A DNA stretch of 64,000 bases from Triatoma infestans (taxonomy: Eukaryota > Arthropoda > Insecta > Hemiptera > Reduviidae), in the NCBI GenBank assembly GCA_011037195.1, contig JAAEAF010014740.1, forward strand, positions 1 through 64,000, given 5' to 3'. The position numbers were made by a program, and so were the translations under genes. The notes beneath the pieces were generated by a model, which was given only the letters and a program-made list of their open reading frames with translations, was not told the DNA's origin and did not search any database. This document shows positions 32,894 to 44,641 of this stretch, piece by piece. The number at the start of each line of letters is the position of its first letter. Position 1 is the stretch's first letter.

Positions 32894-33030
32894 GACATTT
32901 TCCGCGTTAGCCTGCTTCATTTTGTAGTCATCGACCGGTTTCGGGCGTTCGTCCATCTTCAGGATGCGTTTTTCAGACAGTGTGACAACACCGACATGCA
33001 CAGAGCAAACTTAGTTTTCACACTCAAGTT
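32893..33030 (-). repeat. Penelope-like terminal-repeat fragment with hammerhead-like core
   Basis: On the minus strand CATC (32966-32963) and GATG (32932-32929) flank CTGAAGA, a short hairpin, GAA, ACCGGT and C. It matches 24840-25000 across the whole segment with few differences, most of them in stem II. Confidence 0.6.
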
Positions 33031-33480
33031 TCCTTTATTCGCTAAACTTGGAACCACTTCATGAGCTACTTCTCTAATGCGCCTCATCAGTAAATTATAT
33101 ATATTTAAAGAATTTTGAGTGAAGATCTGTTCCCTATCAGTTGTTCTTTTAATCTCTTTTGATATGAAAATGAATACTTAACTTCTGCCATCAATGGATA
33201 TTAAATTTTTTCTTTTCTTACTTTACTTCTTCTTGCCGTGTGTTCTCCTCTAATGTTTGATTACCATTATCTTTGATTCGCTTATACCAAGGGAACGCAC
33301 AATGGATTTTGACAAGGTAGCATAATCCATATAGAGTCTCTAGCTTATGCTAGAGTACTGCATAAGCCAACACTTTGTAGTGTCTCTCTGAGCCATCTCA
33401 TGTACATCCTGAATTTTCACTAAAGTCATGCGTATGCCTACTAGCATTATGCAAAGTGAATTTATGGATATCCTTATGCT
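33031..33480. other. No gene seen
   Basis: Unassigned sequence between a Penelope-like fragment and the endonuclease remnant. It may be part of the latter element, but no domain could be read. Confidence 0.4.
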
Positions 33481-33559
33481 GATAAAAAGTGTTGGCAATT
33501 TTTTAAGTTAAATTGATGGCACGATTGAATGAGTCTTGTCCATTATTATTCCTTTCCCA

Positions 33560-34380
33560 TTCACTAAATTTCCCACAAAATATTACTGTTTAATTTCTTT
33601 CCTGAACGGCCATTCATGTCTCCCATTATAAAAATTTCTTTCCTTGGAGGTAGTTTCTGCAAAGTATCCTTTAATGATCCCAAAAATTATTCTTAATTTC
33701 ACCTTCATATTATTACTAGGAGTTTGTACACCAACAATTACCAGCTCTCTAGCATGAAGAGTTATATTTAGTGCCATGATTCGTTCATTTATCATTTGTT
33801 AATATTCGTTTATCACTTCTTACTTTATTTACTAAAATTAACACTCCAGATTTGGTTCTCAAATTAATTTCTACTCCACTCCATCGATTCATAAAATTTC
33901 CTAGCACTTCACTTCCTTTTCCTTTCGTCTTAGTTCCCGAAAGTACTATGTCATCGGATAGGATATGGCATGTGCAGATAGGTTGAGACATGTTAGAAGA
34001 TAATCTGATTTGTATAGTAACAATGAAAAATGACAAGTAATAGCAACTGTACCTATTTATTTCATTTAAGAAAGCTTACCTTTGTAGATAATCCTTGAAC
34101 ATTCCACCGTTCAATATTTATAGAACTTGTTCTTAGCCAATGACGAAATCCTTTATTCTGCCGGTTTCTTTCCTTGGCACTAAGTTTCGTAGCCAGTAAA
34201 GGTTGTGTGGGGAGCTGGACCGAAGCATGTTTCTGTTTCTCTACCCCTAGACTGAGTACCTTCACCACGATTGAATGAGCCCTATCTGCCCAATGTAAGA
34301 TAATACGGAAAGAAGGGTAGAAGTGTTGGCAGGGAGAGAGAGAAAGAACGGATAAGGGAGAAACTGAGCCCATGGACAGT
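33560..34380 (-). pseudogene. Endonuclease domain remnant of a non-LTR retrotransposon
   Basis: Minus-strand segments in shifting frames read 'INIERWNVQGLSTK' at the N-terminal edge (34110-34070), then 'SGTKTKGKGSEVLGNF' and 'YSGV'-like text, then 'RIMALNITLHARELVIVGVQ' and 'ERNFYNGRHEWPF'. This is the order of an apurinic-like endonuclease of the kind often annotated as craniofacial development protein 2-like. Several stops interrupt it. No reverse transcriptase is attached. Confidence 0.65.
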
Positions 34381-35279
34381 GAGGTCAGTGGTTTTCTCTT
34401 TCAGTCGCCTCTTACGGAAAGCAGAGAATACTGTGAAGTTATTCTTACTTCCTCTCCTCAGGAGGGGTAATATTTTTTTATTTTATCTCTTAATTTATAT
34501 TTTGCGCAACTAGAGTCATAAATTAATAAAAAATTAATTGTCTCTCAATTTCCCAAAAAATTAAGTGTAAGAAGGTCGAAATGAAGTGAGGACCCTCATG
34601 GTGAGCGACAACACGACTGGCCAAGCAGCAGTGTGGCCTAATGCATTGGCTAGGTACTGTCTGTAGGTGTTGTGAGAGATTTCTTAGCTGGTGAACCATC
34701 CGAAGCGGAGGCATAGTATAGTTGAAGTGCCCTGGCGACTACTTTGTAATTTTAGTGTGTATTGAAGTAATCTTTTGTTATGTTATTGTATAATAAAGAA
34801 GTGTACGTTGTGTTATATGTAACTAGTTTTTTTGTTTTTTGGCATAGGTTTTCATAATACAGCGAGCGCTAACCAACTATTTGTAGGTCTGTTTTCTTCT
34901 TTTTCCTTGTTCCCCGTGTTCCCCTTGCAATTCTTTATTGCTGTTATACTGACTATTTGTAGCCCAGTAACCTGTGTATTCCGACATACTCACTCACATC
35001 TCTGCCAAATCTTCAACAACTTACAAATACAAGGTCACTAAAGAAAGTCAGGAGCCTAAGTGTTCATCCAGTTCGATGATTGGTCAGTTGGAGAGGGGTG
35101 GGGGTAAGTGGGCGTGGCTTAGGAAGGGTGGGGATGAGGAGAAGGGATGAGGGTGGCCGCCATTTTGAAAAAAGGGGCCAGCTGCCCCATTTCCCCTCTA
35201 CTGAGGTGGATAGGTTTGCCAAAGTAGGCGCCTCTCTTCCTTTCATTGGTCCCGAGCTGCTTGTTGGCGTGTCTTCTGG
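34381..35279. other. Unclassified sequence
   Basis: Contains 'tactttgtaattttagtgtg' with an AATAAA signal near 34790 that could be the end of a lost LTR, and GC-richer DNA at 35070-35280. No coding domain is recognised. Confidence 0.4.
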
Positions 35280-35600
35280 CACATGCCTGTCAGGCTTCCA
35301 GACATGTACAGCTTCACAGCATTCATCCTTATGGATCACCAGTTGGTTTTCGGCAGTCCAAAATGCTCATCGGGGGTCCGGACAAGGCCATTAGTGAGAC
35401 GTAGCTATGCTTTTCACGGAGCACTCTCAGGCATCTGGTTGGATCTCTTACTAAGGAGACATCTCTACATAATGCGGCTCATGCCGGATCCATTTTGTAG
35501 AGTCTGTGAGACAGAGGAGGAAACACCCATCCATCTTATGACTGATTGCTTGGGTTGTGAGGAAATTAGGTTCAGGACTTTGGTCGGAATGGGATGTCTG
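35280..35600 (+). pseudogene. C-terminal fragment of a non-LTR RT protein
   Basis: The plus strand reads 'LSGIWLDLLLRRHLYIMRLM' and then 'PDPFCRVCETEEETPIHLMT' with 'DCLGCEEIRF'. This is the CX2C...H...C segment that follows RNase H in I/Jockey-like ORF2 proteins. The fragment stops where the LTR piece at 35608 begins. Confidence 0.65.
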
Positions 35601-35607
35601 TGGAAGA

Positions 35608-35785
35608 GCACTCCGTTTGTAACAAGACCTTGTGTAAACTGACTGTTGTTCCACTATTTATACCGGTGGGGAAGAGTCTGGAAGGTTCACGAACATTCTG
35701 GAAAGAGCAGAGCGCGCCGCCAGCAGGAGAACTTGAGGTACCTGCTTTCTCTCCTAGATGGCACCTCTTACATGGCTGCGTTACA
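35608..35785 (-). repeat. Partial LTR matching 13388-13745
   Basis: The minus strand starts TGTAACGCAGCCA and retains the TATA box (TATAAATA, near 35660) and the segment up to 'acaaacggagtgc'. The remaining LTR is missing. Similarity to the first copy is high in this part, including a dozen bases outside the LTR end. Confidence 0.75.
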
Positions 35786-37885
35786 ATATTAAGTTTAGAT
35801 TCTCCCATTGTATAACACTAAAGACTAGGCTAGTAAAATGAAAATAGTAAGAACTTGAAGTATGTAGAAAATTCGTCATTTATTACTATTAGAGTTGGAG
35901 TAAGAGAAAGTCGTGTGAGTGTTTACACCAGATTTTTAAATTTTACGTTGCTCACTTTAATGTAACAAAAATATAGGTAACAAACATTTGTTTACAGTTT
36001 GACTCGTAGTCGGATGTCACATTGATTTCAACTTCCAACGCCAAAGCATATTGTTTTTATTAACTTGTACTATTGAAAAAATTATTAACTTGTACTATGC
36101 TACGCTACCCCACAGCAAAAGGAACGCTATTCGCGGCCAGACTAACTCAGAGGAGACGGGGGGATTCACTAGATTAACATCTATATAAAATAAAAAAAAA
36201 ATAGAAAAAAAAAAGAAAATAAAAGGGAGGTAGGATAGGAAAAAGGAAACAAAATAAATAAATAAATCAATAATAAAAAATAAGTCCATAAAATAAAAAT
36301 AGTGAGATACCAGGAAAAGTAATTAATAATAAAAAAAAATTTTGCACGGGATCGGATTTGAACTAGTGATTCTCTGCCTGCCAAGCTGTTGCTGTACCAC
36401 GCTGCCACACTCGAGCTCGACAGTAAGATAGTTCTTGGCTACTGTTCTGATACTTATGACAATAATTTTTAATAACCATGTTCATTTTAATCTATTTATA
36501 ATTAACCAAAACACAAATTTCTTTTTACAAACTCTTTTTATTAGAACAAATCTCAATAATTACAACAACAAAAAAGTACCACCACCAGGCCTGGTTTTCT
36601 TTCTTAATTACAACAAAAAAACAGGACATTAATGACACATTTGTCCAATCTAACCTAGGTATTAAACAGAAGTAAAAGATTTTAAACATAAAATTAATGA
36701 GTAAAGAAAAATAAATGAAATTAAAAATAAATAAATAAACAGAAAGAAAATAAAAATATGTTATAATAAATTAAATTCTGTCTCTAAAGGTGTAAATTAA
36801 TGAATTGACCAGGTTACTTCCAACCAACCAAATAATAAAAAAACACATTTAGCTGCACCACCACAATTGTCAGAACTTATCTTTATTTTCTTCTGTGACC
36901 ACTAGAAAAAAGCTTTTCTTGTGCCCCTCTTTGTACTTTTCTGGTTCTCTCCAGACTTCGCCTGGAACCCTCGAAGGAAAGTGCTGCCGTGAGATGAGAT
37001 GGGCAAATCGGACGATCGTCGTTTTGTCGTTGCCTCGACTCCCTTTCTTCTCAAAGTAAAACAAGGAAAGTTCCACCACGTGGTTTACCTTCACGGGCAC
37101 GACCTTCAGTCTCTTTTTAACCTTCTCTCTTTCACAGTGTTGCCACCGCAGCCTCGTCGGAATTCCCTAATCCTACTACTTAATAATTAAATGTTAATAC
37201 TCCCAAAATACTACTAAATATTAATCCTAAACTTAGCCTAACTTAAAATTAAAACTATCAACTAGCTAAACCTAATAATTAAATACTAACTTTTTAAACT
37301 ACTTAACCTAGAACTAGCCTACGATTTATTCTCTAACCGAGACCACGATAGCAGCGGAAAGTAAGACGGGAAGGAGGTTGGACCAAATAGGGAATTGAGG
37401 AGTCTGCTTATTTTTTTTTCCTCTTAAATTTTACACGTAATAACTATTTTACTTAACTCACTGATTGAATGGGTTTAACATCATGAAGTAGATATCATAT
37501 TGTAATTACAGATGAAAGTTGATATTAAATAAACTTAACATTCGTCATTTTCAACTCTTATTTATATATTTATATATAATATGTCATTGGTGTTCAATGT
37601 GTAGTTTGTTTGTAGTAGTTTGTAGCACGAGCGGTGTATGAAAGGGCTTGTGTGTGAATATTTTGAATTGTATTTTAGTAAAATAAATATATTATCTTTA
37701 AATGAACTTAAATACTCAAGTACCATAAATATACAGCAACTGTATCTTAGCTTGTTTGATTTATACTCAAGTGCTTAACATTTTAGGAACACGGATGTTC
37801 TCTCTCAGATTATACTCGATGAATGCCTCAAACAGACTGGTGAAATAATGCTTCTCTTGTTAGTTAAAAATCTGTCCTTTATATA
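35786..37885. other. Gene-free stretch with simple A/T-rich tracts
   Basis: Long (A/AT)-rich tracts at 36180-36340 and 36660-36770. The minus-strand frame at 36870-37100 has no recognisable domain. A tRNA-like segment at 36354-36408 is listed separately. Confidence 0.5.
36345..36415 (-). mobile_element. tRNA-like segment, probably a SINE remnant of another family
   Basis: On the minus strand TGGCAGCGTGG (36408-36398) is placed like an A box and AGTTCAAATCC (36364-36354) like a B box, 34 bp apart. No cloverleaf acceptor stem or 3' end is present, so this is not a functional tRNA gene. Confidence 0.5.
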
Positions 37886-39707
37886 TGATTTCTAGAAGGG
37901 GTAAAAAGACAAAGAGTGGCTGAGTTCTCCGACCGTTCTTGTACCGGTGTCTTGTACTACTTAGTCGCTAATAGTTCTAATTTCATTTCACTGCTCTAAT
38001 ATATACTTCAATTTAAGCTAGAATTGACTAAGATATTTTCCAAAATTATTTCAATTTTTCCACTTGCTTCTTCCACAATATATGCAACTGCAGTCATTAA
38101 TAAATAAAAAAAATGTGTTTTTGGAATTTAAAATTAGTGGCTGATTTCATTTCATTCAATTCCTAGGATATAATTTTTTGCTACTTATTATTCATCATCA
38201 CAAGATATGAACACTTTTTTCAGTTGTTAATATTAGCTTATAGTTTTTACAAATTTTTGCCACTGTTCACTAGCTTTTTTCAATTTCAAGTCATTAAGGG
38301 CGCAGCCCATAGCTCAATTTGATTTTTGTGTTACTGTTTTGTGGGATTTGGTATGACATGGGCCTTTAGATGTCACTTACTAATGGTACAGTAGGTTGAA
38401 GGTTAGTCTAATAAAAGATGAAGGAAGGGTCTGTTGTTTATATGTCGGGTGTTGACAATTAAAAGGTGTTGTGCTTAATTATAGATATTGTGTGTTTATT
38501 GGAATACTTGTTGTCCGACTTGTTATTTGATTTATTTCAAGTTGTTAATTAAAAATATAAGATAATCAAGACTTTATTTATTTAAAATCATTTAATCCTT
38601 ATTATTAATAATAAATGCATTAAAAATGTTCTAATTTAGATATTCATCTGATTAGTTAAATATATATATATATTTGATATGTCTTCGTTATTGAATATCT
38701 TGATAATTTAATAATAAACAATGTATTTACAATACAATAAAAAAATATATTTTATTCCATTATTACGTAAAATAGACGATATTCACTTCATACATACGTA
38801 AATTTACATTCAATATAACATTTTTTATTAAAATATTTAATATTATAAAATAAATTTAAAAAAATAAAATAGAATTTTTAGAAGTAATATTTAATAGATA
38901 AGCAAATATATTTTCAGGGTCTTATAATTGAGGCCATTTATTCTTTATCAATTCCAACTTATTATTCTTAGAATTACTTTAGTTTTCACAAAAATATAGG
39001 TTTGGTTATCGGCCAGCTGCTGGCATTAATAATAAACTCCGCACTACCCTGAGAGAAATAATGTTTAAAAAGTAACTAATAGAGGAGGTGTTCACTCTGA
39101 GCATTCATAGAGTCAACATCTATTTTGTGCCTGTCATATATATTTGTGTTATTTTCTTCTTAGTTTCTTTCTTTTAGTTTGAATCTCAAGCAAAGATTTT
39201 TAGTTTATCAAATTATTCAGAAGTGTTTTTTTATTTATTTAATTTTCTGCTGATTATTTTATTCATTTATTTTATTTCTTTTATAAGTGATAGAAGAGAG
39301 AAAGAACAGTCGTCAAACACGATAGTGAGGTAAACAAACATCTATTGTTCTGTTACTGAACTCTTGTTTTGATGCACGTACATAACGTGTAGTGCACATT
39401 AGTATACTCGCTGGCCCCGTCAACTCTTCTTTACGCTAAAGGGGCATTTCATTTTTTTTTTTCTCTCATTCACTTATATACATATATATATGTATTTTAT
39501 ATATTTATTTATTTTTCTATTTAAGTTTATTAAAATAATTATGGCACAAATAAATAATAATCAAATAGAGGTCTAAAAAAAAAAAACTTTCTACCCTCCT
39601 CGGCTAGCTTAGACAATAGGTCTAAGCGAAACCGACATTGGGGGGCACTCTACCTCTGGGGACGAGTCTACAACGTCCTCAATAATAAAACCAAAAGATC
39701 GTCGGAA

Positions 39708-40650
39708 ATGGCGAATTTAACCCCAGAGAAAATCAAAAACAGAAAACGAGGCAAAAAGACAGTTCTCATCACCTCACCTCCGTTAACCCGACAGAGATGT
39801 GCTCAACAACAAATGGCAATTACAACTCTACCTATGACATCAAGTAATTCAACATTTCCCCAACGACAACAGCACCTAAAACAACAACAACAACAGCATC
39901 AACAACAGCAACCACAACAACAGCAGCAATGTCAGATTTTGTGACACATAATAAATTCAGCGTTCTGCCAGAGGTCAGTGACTCACTTAGCCCTGACCAC
40001 AAACTGCCCCCCCATATACATATATAAAATAAATGACTTCATGTCATTAAACAATGACATCAAACAACTACTTGGGGCTGACAATTTCTCCTGTAAGGCA
40101 ACTGCAGCTAACATTCTTCTTACTACACACTCAATTGAACTCTATAGAGGTACCATGCATTATCTAATGACAAAAATTTGAGTACTTCACATACTAATTA
40201 AAAAAGGACAAGGCGTTTAGAGTGGTTCTCCGCCACTTGCAATACTCAATTCCACCTCAGGAAATAAAAGAGGAAATACAGGCGAAAGGTTTCAACGTCA
40301 GAAATGTAACCAACATCCGACACCCTAAAGAAAAGACACCACTTCCTCTCTTCTTCGTAGATCTGGAACCAGATACCAACAACAAAAATGTGTTTAACGT
40401 TACTAGATTACTAAATACTATTGTTCAGGTAGAAGAACCGTACAAAACTAAAGAAATCGTCCAATGTAAGAGATGCCAACAATACGGGCGTACTGCCATA
40501 TCTCTCCGAGATGCGTCAAGTGTGCAGGGCCACATCTTTGGGACCGGTGCACCAAAAACAATAGAGACTCTCCACCTACCTGCGCTAACTGCTATGAAAA
40601 TCATTCTTCCAAGTTCAGCGGTTGCGAAGTCCACAGGAATTAAAAAGAAT
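39708..40650 (+). pseudogene. Jockey gag (ORF1), frameshifted
   Basis: The start ATG at 39708 opens a basic, Gln-rich N terminus. Frames then shift near 39930, 40180 and 40490. Recognisable pieces are 'IKQLLGADNFSCKATAANIL', 'FRVVLRHLQYSIPPQEIKEE', 'VRNVTNIRHPKEKTPLPLFF' and a zinc knuckle start CKRCQQYGRT. This matches the gag of Jockey elements, which has a domain preceding CCHC knuckles that binds RNA. Stops and shifts make it non-functional. Confidence 0.8.
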
Positions 40651-40889
40651 CCGATATGAAAAAGAATTAGCCAGAGGTCAAACAACAACGATTCCTATTC
40701 AGAAATCGCGAGGTCATACCCTTCCCATCCTTCTCCAAGTCCTCTCATCCAGATATAACAGGCGTCCTAAATTCCTTCTTTTAAAGGTTTGAATCACTCC
40801 TCGCCCCTCTAGTTAATCTACTAAACACCCTAATTACCCAACTCCTTCCTCGCCTTAACCCATAATTCCTCTAACCCACTCGTCATTAA

Positions 40890-42726
40890 CCATCCTACTT
40901 TGGAACGCTAATGGTTTAACTTTCCTAAAAGAGACGAACTTGACACTTTACTCACGACAAACGTATTGACATAGCGCTACTTACTGAAACACACTTTACT
41001 GGCAGATCGCACTTCTACATTACAGACTATCAAACATACAGGACTGACCACCCGGATGACACAGCCCATAGTGGCGCGGCAATCCTCGTAGTTAGAAACT
41101 CCCTGAAACACCACGTTCTCCCTCCTATTTCCACTGACTACCTTCAGTCCTCTGCAATTTCCTTATCAGCCCACCCACATAACTTCCACCTCGCTGCTGT
41201 ATATTGTCCTCCTAACAAATCCATCTCCCAAGAACAATTTACCTCCTTTTTCAACACCCTTGGTCCTAGATTCCTCTCAGGTGGTGACTTCAACGCGAAG
41301 CACCAACATTGGGGATGTCGCGTAACGAACCCTCGTGGTCGAACTGTACTCAATGTCCTTCTCTCCAAAAATTACAGCATCGCATCACCTAACCAACCTA
41401 CCTGCTGGCCTACATCCCTTTCCAAACTTCCTGATATACTTGATTTCTTCATAATATCCCAGATATCACACTACTATGATATCTCAACTCTCACAGAACT
41501 CTCCTCAGACCACAGCCCTTTCCTAATTACCCGTCCTATTCCGAAACCTAATAAACCTCACCATCTTCCTACATCGTACCGCCCTATAAGTTTGTTGCCT
41601 GTTCTTGGCAAAATCCTTGAAAAACTCCTTCTTAAACACATCCTCCCTATAATTGAATCCTCCAATATTATACCAGACCACCAGTTTGGGTTCAGACGTC
41701 ACCATTCTACAATACGACAGTGTCATCGCGTTGTTGACGCCATCGCATCCTCCCTTGAGAAGAAGGAATGTTGCTCGGGTGTTTTCCTCGATGTGAGGCA
41801 AGCCTTCGATCGAGTATGGCACCCGGGTCTGCTCTGGAAACTTAAGGGCATCCTCCCGTTTACTTATTATCTTATCCTAAAGTCCTATTTGACTGACCGT
41901 TACTTCCGGGTACAAGTCGGAACCTCAGTCTCTCCTATCCATAAAGCCGAAGCGGGCGTTCCGCAAGGCAGTATCCTTGGTCCCATCCTGTACACAATAT
42001 ACACAGCAGATATCCCAACCCATCCAGAAACTGTTCTCCTTACCTATGCAGACGACACTGCAATTCTGTCCTCTCACCGAGACCCAGTAATAGCACATAG
42101 AAATCTCCAAACCCATCTCTTCTCCTTAGAGAAATGGTTCAATAGATGGAATATCAAACTAAATGAAAATAAATCCCAAAATATTACGCCACATCACTCT
42201 TCCACCAATCTATTACAATTTAATTCCTATCCCACCCACTAATGTCGTTCGCTACCTTGGGTTGTTCATAGACAAAAGATTAAACTGGACCCCTCACACA
42301 CGACTGAAAAGAATTGAACTCAACAGACGCTATCGATTATTGAAACGACTACTGGACAACAGATCTAAACTGTCACTAGACAATAAAAGACTGATTTATA
42401 CCTCAATATTAAAACCCATCTGGACGTACGGCATTGAGCTATGGGGTTCAACAAAACGTTCCAACCTCCAAAGACTACAATCCCTTCAATCCAAAATCCT
42501 TCGCACCACCGTTAATGCTCCTTACTATGTTTCCAACCTAACCATACATAGAGACCTTGAAATTCCTTTCGTCAATCTAGCCGCCCGAACCCGGTATAAA
42601 AAATTCCATCAATCCCTGCAGTCCCATTTTAATCCTTTAGTCCGCCACCTATCCTCCCGCACTATTCCCGATAACCCTCCCAGGGTGTCTTGCGATTTCC
42701 TTTCTTCAAGCGATGAGAGCATTTAG
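40890..42726 (+). pseudogene. Jockey ORF2 (endonuclease joined to RT), broken
   Basis: The endonuclease (about 40895-41535) has 'LTETHFTGRSHFYI', 'GGDFNAKHQHWG', 'NPRGRTVLN' and 'SSDHSPFLIT'. Immediately afterwards, near 41540, the frame reads 'IPKPNKP' and 'YRPISLLPVLGKILEKLL', the start of the RT. The roughly 200 residues usually between them are missing. The RT core holds 'FLDVRQAFDRVW', 'GVPQGSILGPILY' and the YADD box. A frameshift near 42200 separates the thumb ('VRYLGLFIDKRLNWTPH') and the C terminus, which ends at 42726. No RNase H, as expected for Jockey. Confidence 0.85.
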
Positions 42727-42988
42727 CTCAACTTATAGGGGTGCTACCGCTGGGTAGCTTCTCTCGTCGGAGAATGCGTGTGCGCGAGTGCGTGCATGCT
42801 TATGTAAAGTGCAGTGCTAGTGCTATCAGTGTTACTTATAGCGTAGAAAACGCTGGTGTAACAATCAATAAAAATAAAAAACTAATGGAGGATTCTTCTT
42901 GACCTTGACCGTTATGAATTTGGTTGAAGAGAATAGTGAAAATAAACAGTAGTAAATATTAGAAAATTAAACAACTACACTGCCAACG

Positions 42989-43285
42989 TTACGACAAATA
43001 TATTGTTTCTTTTAAAATAATAATATCTTTAAAAATATAATGTTTAAAACAGAACACTAACATCGAACAATGTAATAAACAAAATAATGAGAGGAAAGAT
43101 GAATTAATTTTTGAAAATTATTATAATTTTTTATAACAAATTATGCTGATGTTTGTTTTAAAGTTTTTGCACTTATTAGTTTGTTTATTAAATTGTTCAA
43201 TATTAAGGGTCATGTTTTAAATATTATATTTTTTTCATGCCTTGAAAAAGACAATATATTTGTCGAAACGTTGGCAACATATTAT
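42989..43285. repeat. Inverted pair of hammerhead-like hairpins in copy B
   Basis: At 42989-43022 (minus) and 43238-43275 (plus) the same hairpin occurs in opposite orientation: GACAA-TATATT-TGTC followed by GAAACGTTGGCA. In the plus copy TGCC (43238-43241) and GGCA (43272-43275) are complementary and form the outer helix. An extra T disturbs the CTGA core. Copy A retains only the minus-oriented hairpin, at 15151-15186. Confidence 0.6.
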
Positions 43286-43419
43286 CTTCTAACTAACGCC
43301 GAAGCTTTCTATTCTCTTCTGCTAAATAGATTTTTTTTTTTTTTTATAGTGATACAGCGGACTGCGGCCAAAAGCGGTCTATTGTGCCAACCCACTGGTG
43401 CCAAGGGCCTACCCTATAG

Positions 43420-44335
43420 CACCCCTTCCAGGTTAAGATCTTTGAGGAATCTCAGGATCTGGGAAAGTTCTGGGGAGGATATATCTTCCTTCTCTGCTTT
43501 GTAACTACTCAGGATCCAAATAATCTATGATAAATTACGAGTTGTTTTGGAGTACCCTCCATCACCACACAGGTGTTATCGTATTTTAGATCCAGCTACT
43601 TCAGGTGCCCCCTGACTCTTCAAAGGTATGAGAGCAAACCTGTCACCATTCGAAACCTGTTTATATATGCACCGATGCACGCTTCAGATCTTTTCTGGTT
43701 GTAATTGGCCTCTCAGATAGCTTGCATCAGTCCTGTGAGGATTTTCCAGAGCTGTGCTCTTTTCACTTCCTCTTCCTTTCTGAGTTCTTCCCGTAGAGAC
43801 TGGTCATTTATTTCATAGAAGGGTTCAGGTCTCAAAAAGGGAGATGAAGCGTCTTTCCAGACCAGGTTGTCGGCCATCTCATTTCCTTACATGCCAGCAT
43901 ACCCTGGCACCAAAAATAGGGTAACATTATTCCTCCTGCCAGGTCATTGAGTTTGCTTTAATGGCAGCCTGGCTATCGGATAGGATTACATTCTCCTAAT
44001 TCCGATATATCCATGCAAGGTTAAACTGGACGCAATTTCAAATAGAGCGAATTTTCGCTTGGAAGGTACTGGGATACTTGCAAATAGGGTCCGAGAATCT
44101 CGTCCTCAGTCCAGACATTCCGGCTCCAGTTCACTCGGGAGTCTTTGACCCATTCTTATATAATAGCACGGGATGCCGTTTAATACTAGCCAGAGCGAAT
44201 CCAGTGCTAGTACATTGGATACACCCTTGGATACACCCTTGACCCTTTTAATACACAGCTTCGGAGAAAGTGTTTTCTGGATCTAATTCGGATCCATCCA
44301 AATGTCAGCATAATTAATAATAGCACTTTGTACTA
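43420..44335 (-). pseudogene. RNase H domain remnant (copy 3)
   Basis: It aligns with 15420-16250 throughout ('ccaggttaagatctttgagg' to 'accacgagaaaaataaa'). Minus-strand pieces of the same RNase H are recognisable ('VPGYAGM'-type text near 43900, 'SRYPST'-type text near 44060), with more indels than copy 1. Confidence 0.65.
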
Positions 44336-44406
44336 CCACGAGAAAAATAAAAAATGTTTAAGAAGTAATTATATAATATCTAAAATGTTTCTTAAATGTA
44401 AGTTTT

Positions 44407-44641
44407 GGGGGGTGGGAATAGCTAAGTGGTTAGCGCGATAGACTCCCAAGCGGAGGTCCCGGGTTCGAGTCCAGTGATACCGTTAGATTTTTTCTTCCTA
44501 GGAGCCTTTACAGCTCACTGTTCGGTGATGGACAGTGTTGGCTGTAGTGAGAGAACACTGTCCGAAGGCCAGCAGTGCACTGAGAAGTCTCCGGGCGCTT
44601 ATGACCATAGATGTTGAAGCACCTTAAATTAAAAAAAAGAA
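44407..44641 (+). mobile_element. tRNA-derived SINE with short TSD
   Basis: A box TAGCTAAGTGG, B box GGTTCGAGTCC, complete body and A-rich tail. It interrupts copy B. Flanks 'gtaagtttt' (44398-44406) and 'gtaagattt' (44642-44650) are the likely target duplication with one mismatch. Copy A lacks it. Confidence 0.88.

Larger units (their letters stand above)
39087..42880 (+). mobile_element. Jockey-clade non-LTR retrotransposon with internal deletion
   Basis: Bounded by ACTAATAGAGGA (39075-39086) and ACTAATGGAGGA (42881-42892), a 12-bp TSD with one mismatch. The empty site is preserved in copy A at 15058-15070. It has a 5' UTR of about 620 bp, a Jockey-type gag, an endonuclease fused directly to the reverse transcriptase, and a 3' UTR ending in 'aataaaaataaaaa'. 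It is shorter than typical Jockey elements because the segment between endonuclease and RT is missing. Confidence 0.88.
37886..44406 (+). repeat. Segmental copy B
   Basis: The region aligns with 13787-16308 in the same orientation and order. It contains the Jockey element at 39087-42880, and a SINE at 44407 where copy A has none. The alignment resumes at 44642 and fades near 44740. B also has about 115 bp with a second hairpin (43200-43290) and about 90 bp at 43340-43420 that A lacks. Confidence 0.85.

Noticed and set aside
36870..37100. Minus-strand open frame of 76 codons
   Set aside because: Composition is mixed, there is no family, splice site or neighbour in support.
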